NCBI GenBank assembly: GCA_016871715.1 | Contig: VHCO01000045.1 | Coordinates: 1-38,923, forward strand | Origin: Verrucomicrobiota bacterium | GTDB taxonomy: Bacteria > Verrucomicrobiota > Verrucomicrobiia > Limisphaerales > J093 | Length of the DNA: 38,923 bases | Direction: 5' to 3' | Shown: piece after piece, positions 27,621 to 35,583 of the stretch | Numbering within the stretch: position 1 is the first letter of the stretch | Layout: each line of letters starts with the position of its first letter | Notes under the pieces: generated by a model | Databases searched by the model: none | What the model was told of the DNA's origin: nothing | The model's input: only the letters and a program-made list of their open reading frames with translations | Program-made: the position numbers and the translations under genes

Positions 27621-27833
27621 GGTGTCATCCTGCCTTGACCGGGTCCGAATAGCCAGTCCGAACGAGGTGCCCAAACCGACCGACCTCGACGCCACCTACC
27701 GGATCGCCAACCGTTTTGCCTCGCGACTGCCCGGCGTCCTGAGCGAGACATTCGAGGCGTTCTCCGGCGGTGCAACGCCCACCACCCTGACATTCGGCTT
27801 CTTCTGCTCGGACCTCGATGAGAACCAACTGGG

Positions 27834-27982
27834 TGTCAACCTCTAAAGACCTGGCAGATTTCTTCTTACATCGCATTCGACCCCACGATGCGGCGCCGAC
27901 CGCTCGCGACCGTCTGGCCTTAGCTTGGTGGGTTGGTGGGGGGTCTCTGGAGGGTGTCAACTTCTAAAGACCTGGCAGATTT
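27834..27982 (+). repeat. Two direct repeats of a TGTCAAC-type sequence, 121 bp apart
   Basis: Copies of 28 nt at 27834-27861 and 27955-27982 differ at one position. Each starts TGTCAAC and continues CTAAAGACCTGGCAGATTT. They share spacing and key bases with the three copies at 38477-38668 (TGTCAAC, then A-x-ACC-x-G at the same distance). Multiple directly repeated sites of this size resemble transposase-binding sites at insertion-sequence ends. No transposase gene is present here, so this may be a remnant. Confidence 0.7.
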
Positions 27983-28003
27983 AAGCACAATCTTGGGGGT
28001 AGG

Positions 28004-28087
28004 GGTAGGGCGAGGCTCCTGCCAAGCCGCCGCAGAGGGCATAGGTGCCGGGAAGGGAAGGGGGTGGCTCGGCAGCCTCGCTCTGCC
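28004..28087. repeat. Inverted repeat pair, variant of the GGTAGGGC family
   Basis: The left arm at 28004-28028 (GGTAGGGCGAGGCTCCTGCC, then AAGCC) pairs imperfectly with the right arm at 28066-28087 (GGCTCGGCAGCCTCGCTCTG, then CC). The arrangement mirrors the 22962-23043 element, but the core reads GCGAGGCT...GAGCC in place of GCGCGCAG...GCGCC. It sits in the radC upstream region. Confidence 0.6.
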
Positions 28088-28353
28088 AGGCGCTCGGGTT
28101 TTGGCATGGCCTCCTAGCGCCCAGCACCCGAGCTGGAAGAAGCCCTTTGCCTGGCTTGGGACAAGTCCAACCTCGCCCTGTTGGGCCGGTGACACGGTCG
28201 CGGTTCCACCTTCATTCGACACCATGCCTTGTGGCGGCGATGGCGATGGCGGTGACGATCTTCGGGCGCTTTCCATTGGGCTTGGGGTGGGTCCGGGGAG
28301 GTCTTGACCGGAAACGGTTCCGGTGGGGTTCCGGTTTGGGCGGCGGTTTCAGT

Positions 28354-29100
28354 ATGGCAATTGGCTTGCGCCCGACGCACACTGCCACCGTGAGCGCGAC
28401 CACGCGGATCAAGGACCTGCCGGCCAGCGAACGGCCGCGGGAACGCCTGGTGGCCCTGGGGGCCGAGAGCCTCAGTCACGCCGAGCTCATCGCCATCTTG
28501 CTGCGCACCGGCACCAAGGGACGATCAGCCGTCGCCATCGCCGACCAACTCCTCGCCCGGTTCGGCCGCCTCGAACAGCTCGCCCGCGTGGCCCTAGACG
28601 AGATCCGGCAAGTTCCGGGCATCGGGCGCGACAAGGCGGTGGCGCTGAAAGCGGCATTCACCCTGGCCCAGCGCATGGCCCGCGAGTTGCAGGGCGAGTC
28701 GCCGTTGCTCGACACCCCGGAGCGGGTGGCCGATCTGATGCGGGAAGATAGTCGCCGTTACGAAGTCGAGCGGTTTCAGGTCTTGATGCTGAACACGCGC
28801 CGGCGTTTGATACGCGTCGAGCCGCTGGCGCACGGGACCTTGGACACGATCCTGGTGCACCCGCGGGAGGTGTTTCGGGCGGCGATCGTGGCAAATGCCG
28901 CCAGCGTGATTCTCGTGCACAATCATCCCAGCGGCGACCCCACGCCCAGCGAGGCGGACATCAAGATCACCCGCGACCTGATCCGCGCGGGGCAAATCCT
29001 CAAGATCGAGGTGGCAGACCACATCATCCTGGGCCGCAAGACCGCCGAGCGCCCGCGCGATTGGGTGTCGTTGCGTGAGCTAGGGTATTTCTACGGTTGA
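28354..29100 (+). CDS. radC: RadC family JAB/JAMM protein
   Basis: 248 residues from the ATG at 28354; a GTG at 28390 would give 236 residues, nearer to the usual length of about 225, so the start is not settled. The N-terminal UPF0758 helical part begins IKDLPASERPRERLVALGAESLS and includes a helix-hairpin-helix (LDEIRQVPGIGRDKAVALKA). The JAMM metal site is complete: H189-x-H191-x7-S199-x2-D202 (HNHPSGDPTPSEAD). RadC proteins were once tied to DNA repair, but their true role is unsettled. lpxA follows 28 bp downstream on the same strand. Confidence 0.95.
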   Translation: MAIGLRPTHTATVSATTRIKDLPASERPRERLVALGAESLSHAELIAILLRTGTKGRSAVAIADQLLARFGRLEQLARVALDEIRQVPGIGRDKAVALKAAFTLAQRMARELQGESPLLDTPERVADLMREDSRRYEVERFQVLMLNTRRRLIRVEPLAHGTLDTILVHPREVFRAAIVANAASVILVHNHPSGDPTPSEADIKITRDLIRAGQILKIEVADHIILGRKTAERPRDWVSLRELGYFYG

Positions 29101-29128
29101 TCCCGGAGAGGTTCGAGACGCGAATGGT

Positions 29129-29953
29129 ATGATTCACCCGACGGCAATCGTTCATCCACAAGCCGAAGTCGAGCCCACGGCCGAGGTGGGGCCCTATGCC
29201 GTCATCGAGGCGGATGTGCAGGTGGGGGCAGGCTGTGTCCTCGGCCCGCACGTCCACCTTTTGGGCCGGTGTCGGATCGGCGCGCGCAACCGGTTCCACA
29301 CCGGTTGTGTGATCGGAGACGCCCCGCAAGACCTGAAGTATCGTGGTCAACCTACCGGCTTACGCATCGGGGAGGACAACGTCTTCCGCGAACATGTGAC
29401 GGTGCATCGGTCCAATCGGGCCGAGGAGGAGACCGTGATTGGCTCGAGCTGTTTTTTCATGGCCCAGAGTCATGTGGGCCATAACTCGCGCGTGGGCGAT
29501 CGCGTGATTCTAGCCAACGGCGCGCTCCTGGGCGGGCACGTCGAGGTGCACGACCGGGCTTTCATCTCGGGGCACTGCTTGATCCACCAGTTTGTCCGAG
29601 TGGGGACGCTCGCTTTGATGCAAGGGGGCGCTGGCATCAGCAAAGATCTCCCCCCCTACACGATCGCCCGCGGCGATAACGCGATCTGCGGCCTCAACGT
29701 CGTGGGCCTGCGCCGGGCGGGCTTCACCAACGAGCAGCGTCTCGAACTCAAGCGGCTCTACCACACCCTCTTCCGCAGCGATCGCCCCTGGCGCACCACC
29801 CTGGATGCCGCGCGCCGGGAATTTGCCAGCGCCCCCGCGGTGGTGTTGCTGGACTTCTTGGGGGCCAGCACCCGCGGGGTATGCGCCGATGCCGCCGAGC
29901 GACAAGGGCCGGCCATTCAGGCAGTTGACACCGACACGGAGGCGGGGTATTAG
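29129..29953 (+). CDS. lpxA: Acyl-ACP--UDP-N-acetylglucosamine O-acyltransferase
   Basis: A 274-residue cytoplasmic enzyme for the first step of lipid A synthesis, moving a 3-hydroxyacyl chain from ACP to the 3-OH of UDP-GlcNAc. The N-terminal two thirds is a left-handed beta-helix of hexapeptide repeats, starting IHPTAIVHPQAEVEPTAEVG. The LpxA signature GDAPQDLKYRGQPT is present, and H118 in SHVGHNSRVGD matches the catalytic histidine (H125 of E. coli). The C-terminal helical domain (GLNVVGLRRAGFTNEQRLELKRLYHTLFRS) is typical. Length is close to that of the E. coli enzyme (262). It follows radC and is not clustered with lpxD, fabZ or lpxB here. Confidence 0.96.
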   Translation: MIHPTAIVHPQAEVEPTAEVGPYAVIEADVQVGAGCVLGPHVHLLGRCRIGARNRFHTGCVIGDAPQDLKYRGQPTGLRIGEDNVFREHVTVHRSNRAEEETVIGSSCFFMAQSHVGHNSRVGDRVILANGALLGGHVEVHDRAFISGHCLIHQFVRVGTLALMQGGAGISKDLPPYTIARGDNAICGLNVVGLRRAGFTNEQRLELKRLYHTLFRSDRPWRTTLDAARREFASAPAVVLLDFLGASTRGVCADAAERQGPAIQAVDTDTEAGY

Positions 29954-30001
29954 GGCCAGCAGAAATCGGCATGAGCAACCTTCAACCCACCCGATGCCGT
30001 T

Positions 30002-31270
30002 ATGTGCCTCCTGAGAAGTCTATCGCGTTCTCCAACCTGTGCTCCTAATTGGCCTTCGCCTTCGCCTGCCGTGCGCGCCCGACTGCGGTGGCGCCTCCAC
30101 CGGGTCTTGCTCTGCGGTGTGGTGGGCGGCTGGGTCGCCGGGGGTGGGGGTGTGGGTTGGTCGCAGACCGACGACTTCAACGACGGCAACGACGCGGGCT
30201 GGAGCCGGTACAGTCCCTTGACGCCGTTTGGCGCCCCGGCGGTCTACAGCTTCCCCAACGGCACGTACCGGATCAGTTCGCCTAGTTCACCCGACGCAGC
30301 GGCATTGGGCCCGGCGCGCGCCGGCAGCTTTCGCAGCACCCAGTACTCGCGGGTGAACGTGGCGGTGGATTTGGTGGCTTGGGACACGACGGTGGACGAG
30401 GTGGCCGGTCTGCTGGCCTACGTGAGCGAGGTGGGGTTAGGCACCACGGACGGCTACGCCATCGACTACCATCCGTTCTCGGGCAACCTGCATCTGATCC
30501 TGGTCATCGACGAGCGACCGGTCGTGACGCTGATGGAGCGGAAAGCGGCGCTGGCCCCAGGCATACCGTATCGGCTGGTATTCACGGGCGCGCCGGGCGA
30601 CCTGCTGGGGCAGGTCTTCTTCAAGGACAACCTGACCGTCCCGGTGGCTTCGGTGTTCAGTCCCGACACCTCGTATGGCCAAGGGCAAGTCGGCCTGTTC
30701 GGCTTCAGCCAGTCGGGCACGTCAGGCTTTGACGCCACGTTCGACAATTTCGAGGCGAAGGTTGCGGACACCCTGCGCGCCACCGTGACGGCCGTGTCGC
30801 CGCGTCCAGAGGAACAACCAGCGGCGCCCATCGAGGCGGTCACCGTCGAGCTCCGCGATCGGGAGACGTTGGTGGACCCGTCGAGTGTGCAACTCGAGGT
30901 GGATGGGGCGCGGGTCACGCCCTGGGTGGACCAGGGCTTCGGTCTGGTCACTCTCACGTATTATGCCCCTACGCCCCTGCCCGAGACGGTTCGGCACCGC
31001 GTCAAGTTGAGCTTTAGCGACGGCCAAGGCCCGCAGAGTGCCACCTGGGGGTTCGGCCCACCGGCGCCCCCAGCCACCAAGCTGCTGGTCGCGCCGAGTG
31101 TCAGCGGCCCGTTTGCCGAAGACACCGCGGCCGCGTGGGATGAGGCAGCGAAGACCTTCACCTCGCCGCGGCCGGCGGGGACGCGGTTCTACCAGCTCGA
31201 GTCTGACATGGCACGCAGGATTCTTGGGATTGCGGTGGCGGCGCAGCAGGTGGTGGTCCGCTATGAGTAG
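30002..31270 (+). CDS. Secreted protein of unknown function with a laminin-G-like N-terminal half
   Basis: 422 residues from the ATG at 30002; an in-frame GTG at 30071 would give a tighter signal peptide and may be the true start. A hydrophobic segment (RVLLCGVVGGWVAGGGGVGW) is followed by DDFNDGNDAGWSRYSPL, a common opening of concanavalin-A-like jelly-roll domains (about 55-255, ending FDATFDNFEAK). Next comes an immunoglobulin-like part (about 258-350). The last 65 residues (LLVAPSVSGPFAED ... GTRFYQLESD) match the short C-terminal beta motif common in Verrucomicrobia secreted proteins. No catalytic residues are recognised. It converges on the rhomboid gene with only 10 bp between stops. 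Confidence 0.75.
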   Translation: MCLLRSLSRSPTCAPNWPSPSPAVRARLRWRLHRVLLCGVVGGWVAGGGGVGWSQTDDFNDGNDAGWSRYSPLTPFGAPAVYSFPNGTYRISSPSSPDAAALGPARAGSFRSTQYSRVNVAVDLVAWDTTVDEVAGLLAYVSEVGLGTTDGYAIDYHPFSGNLHLILVIDERPVVTLMERKAALAPGIPYRLVFTGAPGDLLGQVFFKDNLTVPVASVFSPDTSYGQGQVGLFGFSQSGTSGFDATFDNFEAKVADTLRATVTAVSPRPEEQPAAPIEAVTVELRDRETLVDPSSVQLEVDGARVTPWVDQGFGLVTLTYYAPTPLPETVRHRVKLSFSDGQGPQSATWGFGPPAPPATKLLVAPSVSGPFAEDTAAAWDEAAKTFTSPRPAGTRFYQLESDMARRILGIAVAAQQVVVRYE

Positions 31271-31280
31271 CCCGGCCGGC

Positions 31281-32477
31281 TTAGCCCCGGTCGAAGCGGC
31301 GCAGAGGGTACTTTTGGAGTTGGGCGATGGCCTCGAGGCCGGCCCGTGCCCGTGAGGAGGTCGCGGGGGACGGTTCCAGGTCGAGCGCCTCGAGGAAGTG
31401 CTGATACGCGGGCGCGATTTGCCCAAGGGCCTCGAGTTGGACCTGCCCTGCACCCACATGCGCCTCCGCCGCCCCGGGACCCAGGGGATCGTCCCGCAGC
31501 AGCCGGCGATATACCGTGAGCGCCGCTTCGGCGTGGCCGTGCTGGGCCAGCCAGTCGGCCAACGCCAGCGCCTCGGCCGGAGCGAGCAATCGCCGAGTCT
31601 GCTCCGGCGCGAGCGAGAAGTAGAGCTGAGCCGCTTCCGCCACGTCACCCCGAGCGAGGGCTTGTGCGGTCTGCTCACGCCGGTTGGGAGTCTCGAGCAC
31701 AGGTGGGACGCGATACTCCTTGGGGGCGGCTTGCACTTCTTGGCGGTTCATCAACCACGCCACCACAAGCCCAGCGATGAACCCGCCGATGTGCGCCCCG
31801 TAGGCCACGCCGCCCCCCTGCGTGCCACGGCTCAGGAAAAACGGCAACAGATTGTCGATGACCAGGTAAAAGCCCAAAACCCACCGCGCCGGGACCTGAA
31901 CCACGTTCATGAAGAACGGAAACAGAAAGACGAACAACCGCACCCGGTTGCGCGGAAACCACAGATAGTAAAAGCCCAACACCCCGGAGATTGCGCCCGA
32001 CGCGCCCACCAAGGGCAGACCCGAGCCACGGGCGAAGAACGCATAGAAGACCGTCGCCACCACGCCCGTGAAGAGGTAGTACAACAGGAACCGCAGCCGC
32101 CCAAGCCGATACTCGACGTTGTCGCCGTAAATCCACAGGAAGAGCATGTTGCCGAACAGGTGCATGAGGCCGCCGTGCAGAAAGATCGAAGTCAACAGGT
32201 CGGTCAGTTGCGGCGCCGCCGGCCGGAACCCGTGCCGGAACACAAACAGGTCGTAGGAAGAAACGCTGCTCAAGATGGCCTCGATCGGGGCGGGCCGAGG
32301 CAGCGTGCGTTGAACCGTGATGAGGTACTCCCGCAGGCTTGGGTCCCGCAGATCGACGGCCTGGAAGCTCAGCGGCAACGTCAACAGCAAGTAAACCGCT
32401 ACGTTCAGCGCGATCAACGTGTACGTGACCAACGGCACGCCCCGCGGGTTCGGTGAGTCACTTAGCGGTAGGATCAT
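31281..32477 (-). CDS. Rhomboid-family intramembrane serine protease with C-terminal TPR-like region
   Basis: 398 residues from the ATG at 32477, fixed by the ATGA overlap with the Smr gene stop. The frame is open upstream but lies inside the Smr gene there. Six membrane helices span about residues 15-245. S160 in GASGAISG and H229 in GAHIGGFIAG are the catalytic dyad, and H106/N110 (HLFGNMLFLWIYG) lie in the usual oxyanion region. The loop between the first two helices is long (about 35-90). The C-terminal 150 residues are soluble and helical with TPR-like pattern (AEAALTVYRRLLRDDP, AYQHFLEALDLEP). It cleaves membrane proteins within the bilayer; the target is unknown. Confidence 0.93.
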   Translation of the reverse strand: MILPLSDSPNPRGVPLVTYTLIALNVAVYLLLTLPLSFQAVDLRDPSLREYLITVQRTLPRPAPIEAILSSVSSYDLFVFRHGFRPAAPQLTDLLTSIFLHGGLMHLFGNMLFLWIYGDNVEYRLGRLRFLLYYLFTGVVATVFYAFFARGSGLPLVGASGAISGVLGFYYLWFPRNRVRLFVFLFPFFMNVVQVPARWVLGFYLVIDNLLPFFLSRGTQGGGVAYGAHIGGFIAGLVVAWLMNRQEVQAAPKEYRVPPVLETPNRREQTAQALARGDVAEAAQLYFSLAPEQTRRLLAPAEALALADWLAQHGHAEAALTVYRRLLRDDPLGPGAAEAHVGAGQVQLEALGQIAPAYQHFLEALDLEPSPATSSRARAGLEAIAQLQKYPLRRFDRG

Positions 32478-32782
32478 GGCCGTTCCCGTAGCCGGACGAT
32501 CGTCGCGCCCCAACCGCCGAACAACTCGCTGTCCAAGCGCCAGGATATCACTTCCGGATGCCGCGCTAGCAAGGCGTGCACGGTGCGTTTGAGAGCGCCG
32601 ATCCCTTTCCCATGAATGATGCGCGCCTCGAGGATCCCCTTGGCTTGGCACGCCTCCAGGTAGTCGGGCACCAGGTCTTTGACTTCCTGGGGCCGGAACG
32701 TGTGCAGATCGAGCACACCATCGATCGGCAATTCGATCGGCGCGTCCCCGGGCGGTTCTTGATCAGGACCTTGGTGAGCCAC
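32474..32782 (-). CDS. Small Smr-domain protein
   Basis: A 102-residue protein from the GTG at 32782, just after the stop of the upstream gene at 32787. The Smr motifs are complete: LDLHTFRPQEV (the LDLHG-like box) and IIHGKGIGALKRTVHALLARHP (the HGKG box), ending in a GGWGATIVRLRE strand. The N-terminal 22 residues are a short linker. Stand-alone Smr domains bind or nick nucleic acids; some MutS2-linked and stand-alone Smr proteins rescue collided ribosomes. Its TGA overlaps the rhomboid ATG, so translation of the two is coupled. An ATG at 32787 is in another frame. The GTG start is likely but unproven. Confidence 0.88.
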   Translation of the reverse strand: MAHQGPDQEPPGDAPIELPIDGVLDLHTFRPQEVKDLVPDYLEACQAKGILEARIIHGKGIGALKRTVHALLARHPEVISWRLDSELFGGWGATIVRLRERP

Positions 32783-32786
32783 GACA

Positions 32787-35342
32787 TTAGTCCGCGTGCC
32801 TCGCGCGGAAGAAACGGCGCGCTCGCGCACTCGCCTGCCGATCGTCATACTCGGCCAAGCCGGCCGGGCCGGTCGTGATGGCCGCGCCCACCCAGTCGTT
32901 GAAATCCGCCGAGCTTTCAATGGCGTAGCGGCGCTCGGGGGCACCGGAGAGCCGCAGCCGGAAACCCGCGTCGCTCGAGTAGCTCAGGGCAGCGAGGAGG
33001 AAGCGCGCCGGGGTCCAGGCGGGCAGCCGGGCAACCACCTCGGGCAGGGACTCCGCGCACACCAGAAAATAGTCGCATTCGATCGCCGCCCCCGCCTCGC
33101 CCCGGCCAGGCACGATGCCTGGCAAGCCAACCCGTGCGGGATTCGACGGATAATAATCCCACCAAGCCAGCCACGCGCTGGGCTCGGCCGTCTCCCCGTC
33201 CGCGGACCAGATGCGCCCTAGCAAGTCCGGGTAGCCGGTGAGCGCGTTGGTCCGATGTCGCAGCCGCAACCAATACCAGGTGTTGGTTGTCCACGCGTAG
33301 GCGACCTGCGGTCCCGGCGGCAGGCGCGCGTCGCCCAGCCAGAGCTGCGGTTTCCCCAGCCCATCGACGGCGAACGCGAACTGCAAACCGCTGCCCCCTG
33401 GCGCGTTCACACCCAGGGCCACGCCGCCCAAGGACCGGTTCAAACCGCGGTAACTTACCACGCGCACCCGGGCCAGGAGTTCGGCATCGCCGACCGCGCT
33501 CGTGGGCAATTGGAGCAACAGAAAACTTGGGTGACTGGGGGTGGCGCGAACCTCGATCAGACCGCCCGTCGAGCGGTAGGTGTCGGGATCGGCGTTGACG
33601 GCCAGCCAGGCCTCTGCCAAGGGTTGGCTCAGATCGGGCTGCACTCCCTCGAGCCGTTGCCCGGCCTCCTCCGGAACTCCCAGGCGCGTAACGGTGATCT
33701 TGCCCACGTGAAACTCGTTCCCCGTCACCGCCAGCCGAAAATCCGCGCCCCCATTCTGCGAGTTCAAGAAGCGGGCATCCACCAGACGGAAGGTGGCCGT
33801 CTTCCACGACTCCGACCCCGCGAGGTTGACGGTCAGTTTGCTGGCGGTGTAGGCGCCGTTGAACGGGGCCTGGGGATCGCTCCCGTCGAACTCGACCCGG
33901 AACTGGCCCGCACGAGAATCGTAATACTCTACCGCGACATCCACCAGCATGCGCTCGGCCCATTTGAACGAGTCGTCGATCCGACAGTAAATGTAGCGGC
34001 CGCCATACTCGGTTGGGACGATGGCCCGGCCGGGGCGGTCGCCCAGCCGAGCTGGCCGCGTGACGCCGTCGGCGTGATCGAACTGCTCGAGCCCGCGCGC
34101 TTGGTTCTCCTCCCCCAGCGTGACGCTCACCGCGCGCGCCTCGCTGTAAGGACCGCGCGGGCGAGGCGGGCGAATCCCCTGCTTGAACATCTGGACGTAC
34201 TCGCGGTTGAGGTCAAGGTAGGCGCGCCCGTACTCGCGCGTCGGGGCGATCTCGGTGCCTTCATGGTACTCGTTCCACGTCTCGATCATCACCAGCGTCG
34301 AGGGATTGCGCAGGAACCGAATCCAGTTCCGCTCGAAAAACGCCCCGCCCTCGCGCGGTACCACCAGGGGTGTCCGTCCCGGAACCGCCGAGTGGTCGTA
34401 CCCCGGTCCCAGCGACGCCACGCCCGGGTTCTTCAGCCCCAAGGCGCCCCCCCACGCATAGACGTTCTCCGACTCGACCCGCCACGAAATCTCGCGCACG
34501 ACGAACGGCGTGCGCCCGCCGAAATCCCGCGCAAACGACGAGCGCAGGTAATCGATGCAGCTCTGGTCGTGGCGCGCGGCAAAAGCGGCGCTGTAGAGAA
34601 AGACCACCGGTTTGCCCTCGATCAACGCCCAGTGCCGCGGCGGCACCAGCGAGAAGAAATCGCGCACGCTTTCGTAGAACCACTGGCGCCCGCGAGGCGT
34701 GGTCAGGTCGATGCGCTCGTTGGCCGTGTTGTACTCGAGGGTCGAGGTGTCGTAGAACATGCCGATGCTCGGCGGCGCTCGACCCGCGGCGAGCAAGTCC
34801 TCGCGCGCTTGCACTAACGGTGGCAGGCCGGCATAGCTCCACGGCTGCGCCTCGACCGGCCGGTTCGGAATCCGCTGCGAGGGTTCGCCCCAGTAGACCG
34901 GCAGCGCCACGTCGATCCCGGCGTCGAGCATGTCTTCGAGTTGTTGCCGGTGCCAGCTCCTGGACCGATAGGAAAAGCCGGTGAGTGAAGGCGGGTGATC
35001 CGTGAGGGCGTCACTGCCATCCCCGTTGACGATGTGCGCTGAGGTATAGACATCGTACCAGTAAAAATACGGTGTCAGCACGACCCGGTCCATGAGCGTG
35101 TAGCTGGGCACACCCTCGAAGTCTGCCGGCGTCAGATTGACGTGCGGGCCGAGCGGCGGGTTGATCTCCGCCCCAAAGGCGGCTAGGACGAGCCCGAAAC
35201 TCACCCCAAGGAAGGCGCACACGCGCGCGAACGGCCGCCGCCCCGCCGCCCCTCCGAGCCGTCGCCGGCCGCAAGTCAGCAGGGCACGCGGCCAGCGGCG
35301 TGATAGAGGGTTGACCATCGAGGTTCGAACATCGGCTTTCAT
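32787..35342 (-). CDS. Secreted GH99/DUF5010-like glycoside hydrolase
   Basis: An 851-residue exported protein; a signal segment lies at about 38-58 (ARVCAFLGVSFGLVLAAFGA). The catalytic-type barrel (about 75-400) begins VVLTPYFYWYDVYTSAHIVN, as in DUF5010 proteins, and includes DAGIDVALPVYWGEPS and METWNEYHEGT-like sequence with W356-N357-E358 (VMIETWNEYHEGTEIAPT), typical of GH99/GH71-like and WbsX-type proteins. A middle beta-sandwich (about 430-560, possible carbohydrate binding) and a C-terminal laminin-G-like region (about 590-780) follow. The last 50 residues form the short Verrucomicrobia-type motif ending FFRARHAD. The polysaccharide target is unknown. First gene of an operon with smr and rhomboid. 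Confidence 0.82.
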   Translation of the reverse strand: MKADVRTSMVNPLSRRWPRALLTCGRRRLGGAAGRRPFARVCAFLGVSFGLVLAAFGAEINPPLGPHVNLTPADFEGVPSYTLMDRVVLTPYFYWYDVYTSAHIVNGDGSDALTDHPPSLTGFSYRSRSWHRQQLEDMLDAGIDVALPVYWGEPSQRIPNRPVEAQPWSYAGLPPLVQAREDLLAAGRAPPSIGMFYDTSTLEYNTANERIDLTTPRGRQWFYESVRDFFSLVPPRHWALIEGKPVVFLYSAAFAARHDQSCIDYLRSSFARDFGGRTPFVVREISWRVESENVYAWGGALGLKNPGVASLGPGYDHSAVPGRTPLVVPREGGAFFERNWIRFLRNPSTLVMIETWNEYHEGTEIAPTREYGRAYLDLNREYVQMFKQGIRPPRPRGPYSEARAVSVTLGEENQARGLEQFDHADGVTRPARLGDRPGRAIVPTEYGGRYIYCRIDDSFKWAERMLVDVAVEYYDSRAGQFRVEFDGSDPQAPFNGAYTASKLTVNLAGSESWKTATFRLVDARFLNSQNGGADFRLAVTGNEFHVGKITVTRLGVPEEAGQRLEGVQPDLSQPLAEAWLAVNADPDTYRSTGGLIEVRATPSHPSFLLLQLPTSAVGDAELLARVRVVSYRGLNRSLGGVALGVNAPGGSGLQFAFAVDGLGKPQLWLGDARLPPGPQVAYAWTTNTWYWLRLRHRTNALTGYPDLLGRIWSADGETAEPSAWLAWWDYYPSNPARVGLPGIVPGRGEAGAAIECDYFLVCAESLPEVVARLPAWTPARFLLAALSYSSDAGFRLRLSGAPERRYAIESSADFNDWVGAAITTGPAGLAEYDDRQASARARRFFRARHAD

Positions 35343-35583
35343 GCGCCCGACATTCTCGGCCTGCCGCGGGGTTCAATCCAGCTTTTCCGTCGGGGCGCAC
35401 CCGCGCGCAGCGGGTGGTCTCGATTTGCCCTTCAGCCCGCGCCGTGGCCTGACGATAACCGAGTTGGAGTTCACCTCGGCTCCGGCGGGGCGGGAATCCC
35501 AGGGCAGGGGCCCGAGTCGGCTGAGGTTGGGCTCGAAGGGCTTGGCCGCCCCAAGACGATGCGGACCCGAGCCAGATCCGACT
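35343..35583. promoter_or_regulatory. Divergent intergenic region upstream of gspF
   Basis: About 240 bp between the GH99-like gene (-) and the GspF gene (+); it must contain promoters for both. The gspF frame remains open upstream, across this region, but reads as non-coding. No clear promoter boxes or palindromes are visible. Confidence 0.35.

Larger units (their letters stand above)
27621..28353. promoter_or_regulatory. Long intergenic region between GH20 and radC
   Basis: About 730 bp. It contains two TGTCAAC direct repeats (27834 and 27955), an inverted repeat pair (28004-28087), and the promoters of the divergent GH20 and radC genes. Open frames in it, for instance a 128-codon frame ending at 27846 that runs antisense into the GH20 signal peptide, show no family signature and I do not call them. 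Confidence 0.45.

Noticed and set aside
27460..27846. 128-codon plus-strand frame in the GH20-radC interval.
   Set aside because: It overlaps the GH20 signal peptide antisense, has no ribosome site or family match, and ends inside a TGTCAAC repeat.
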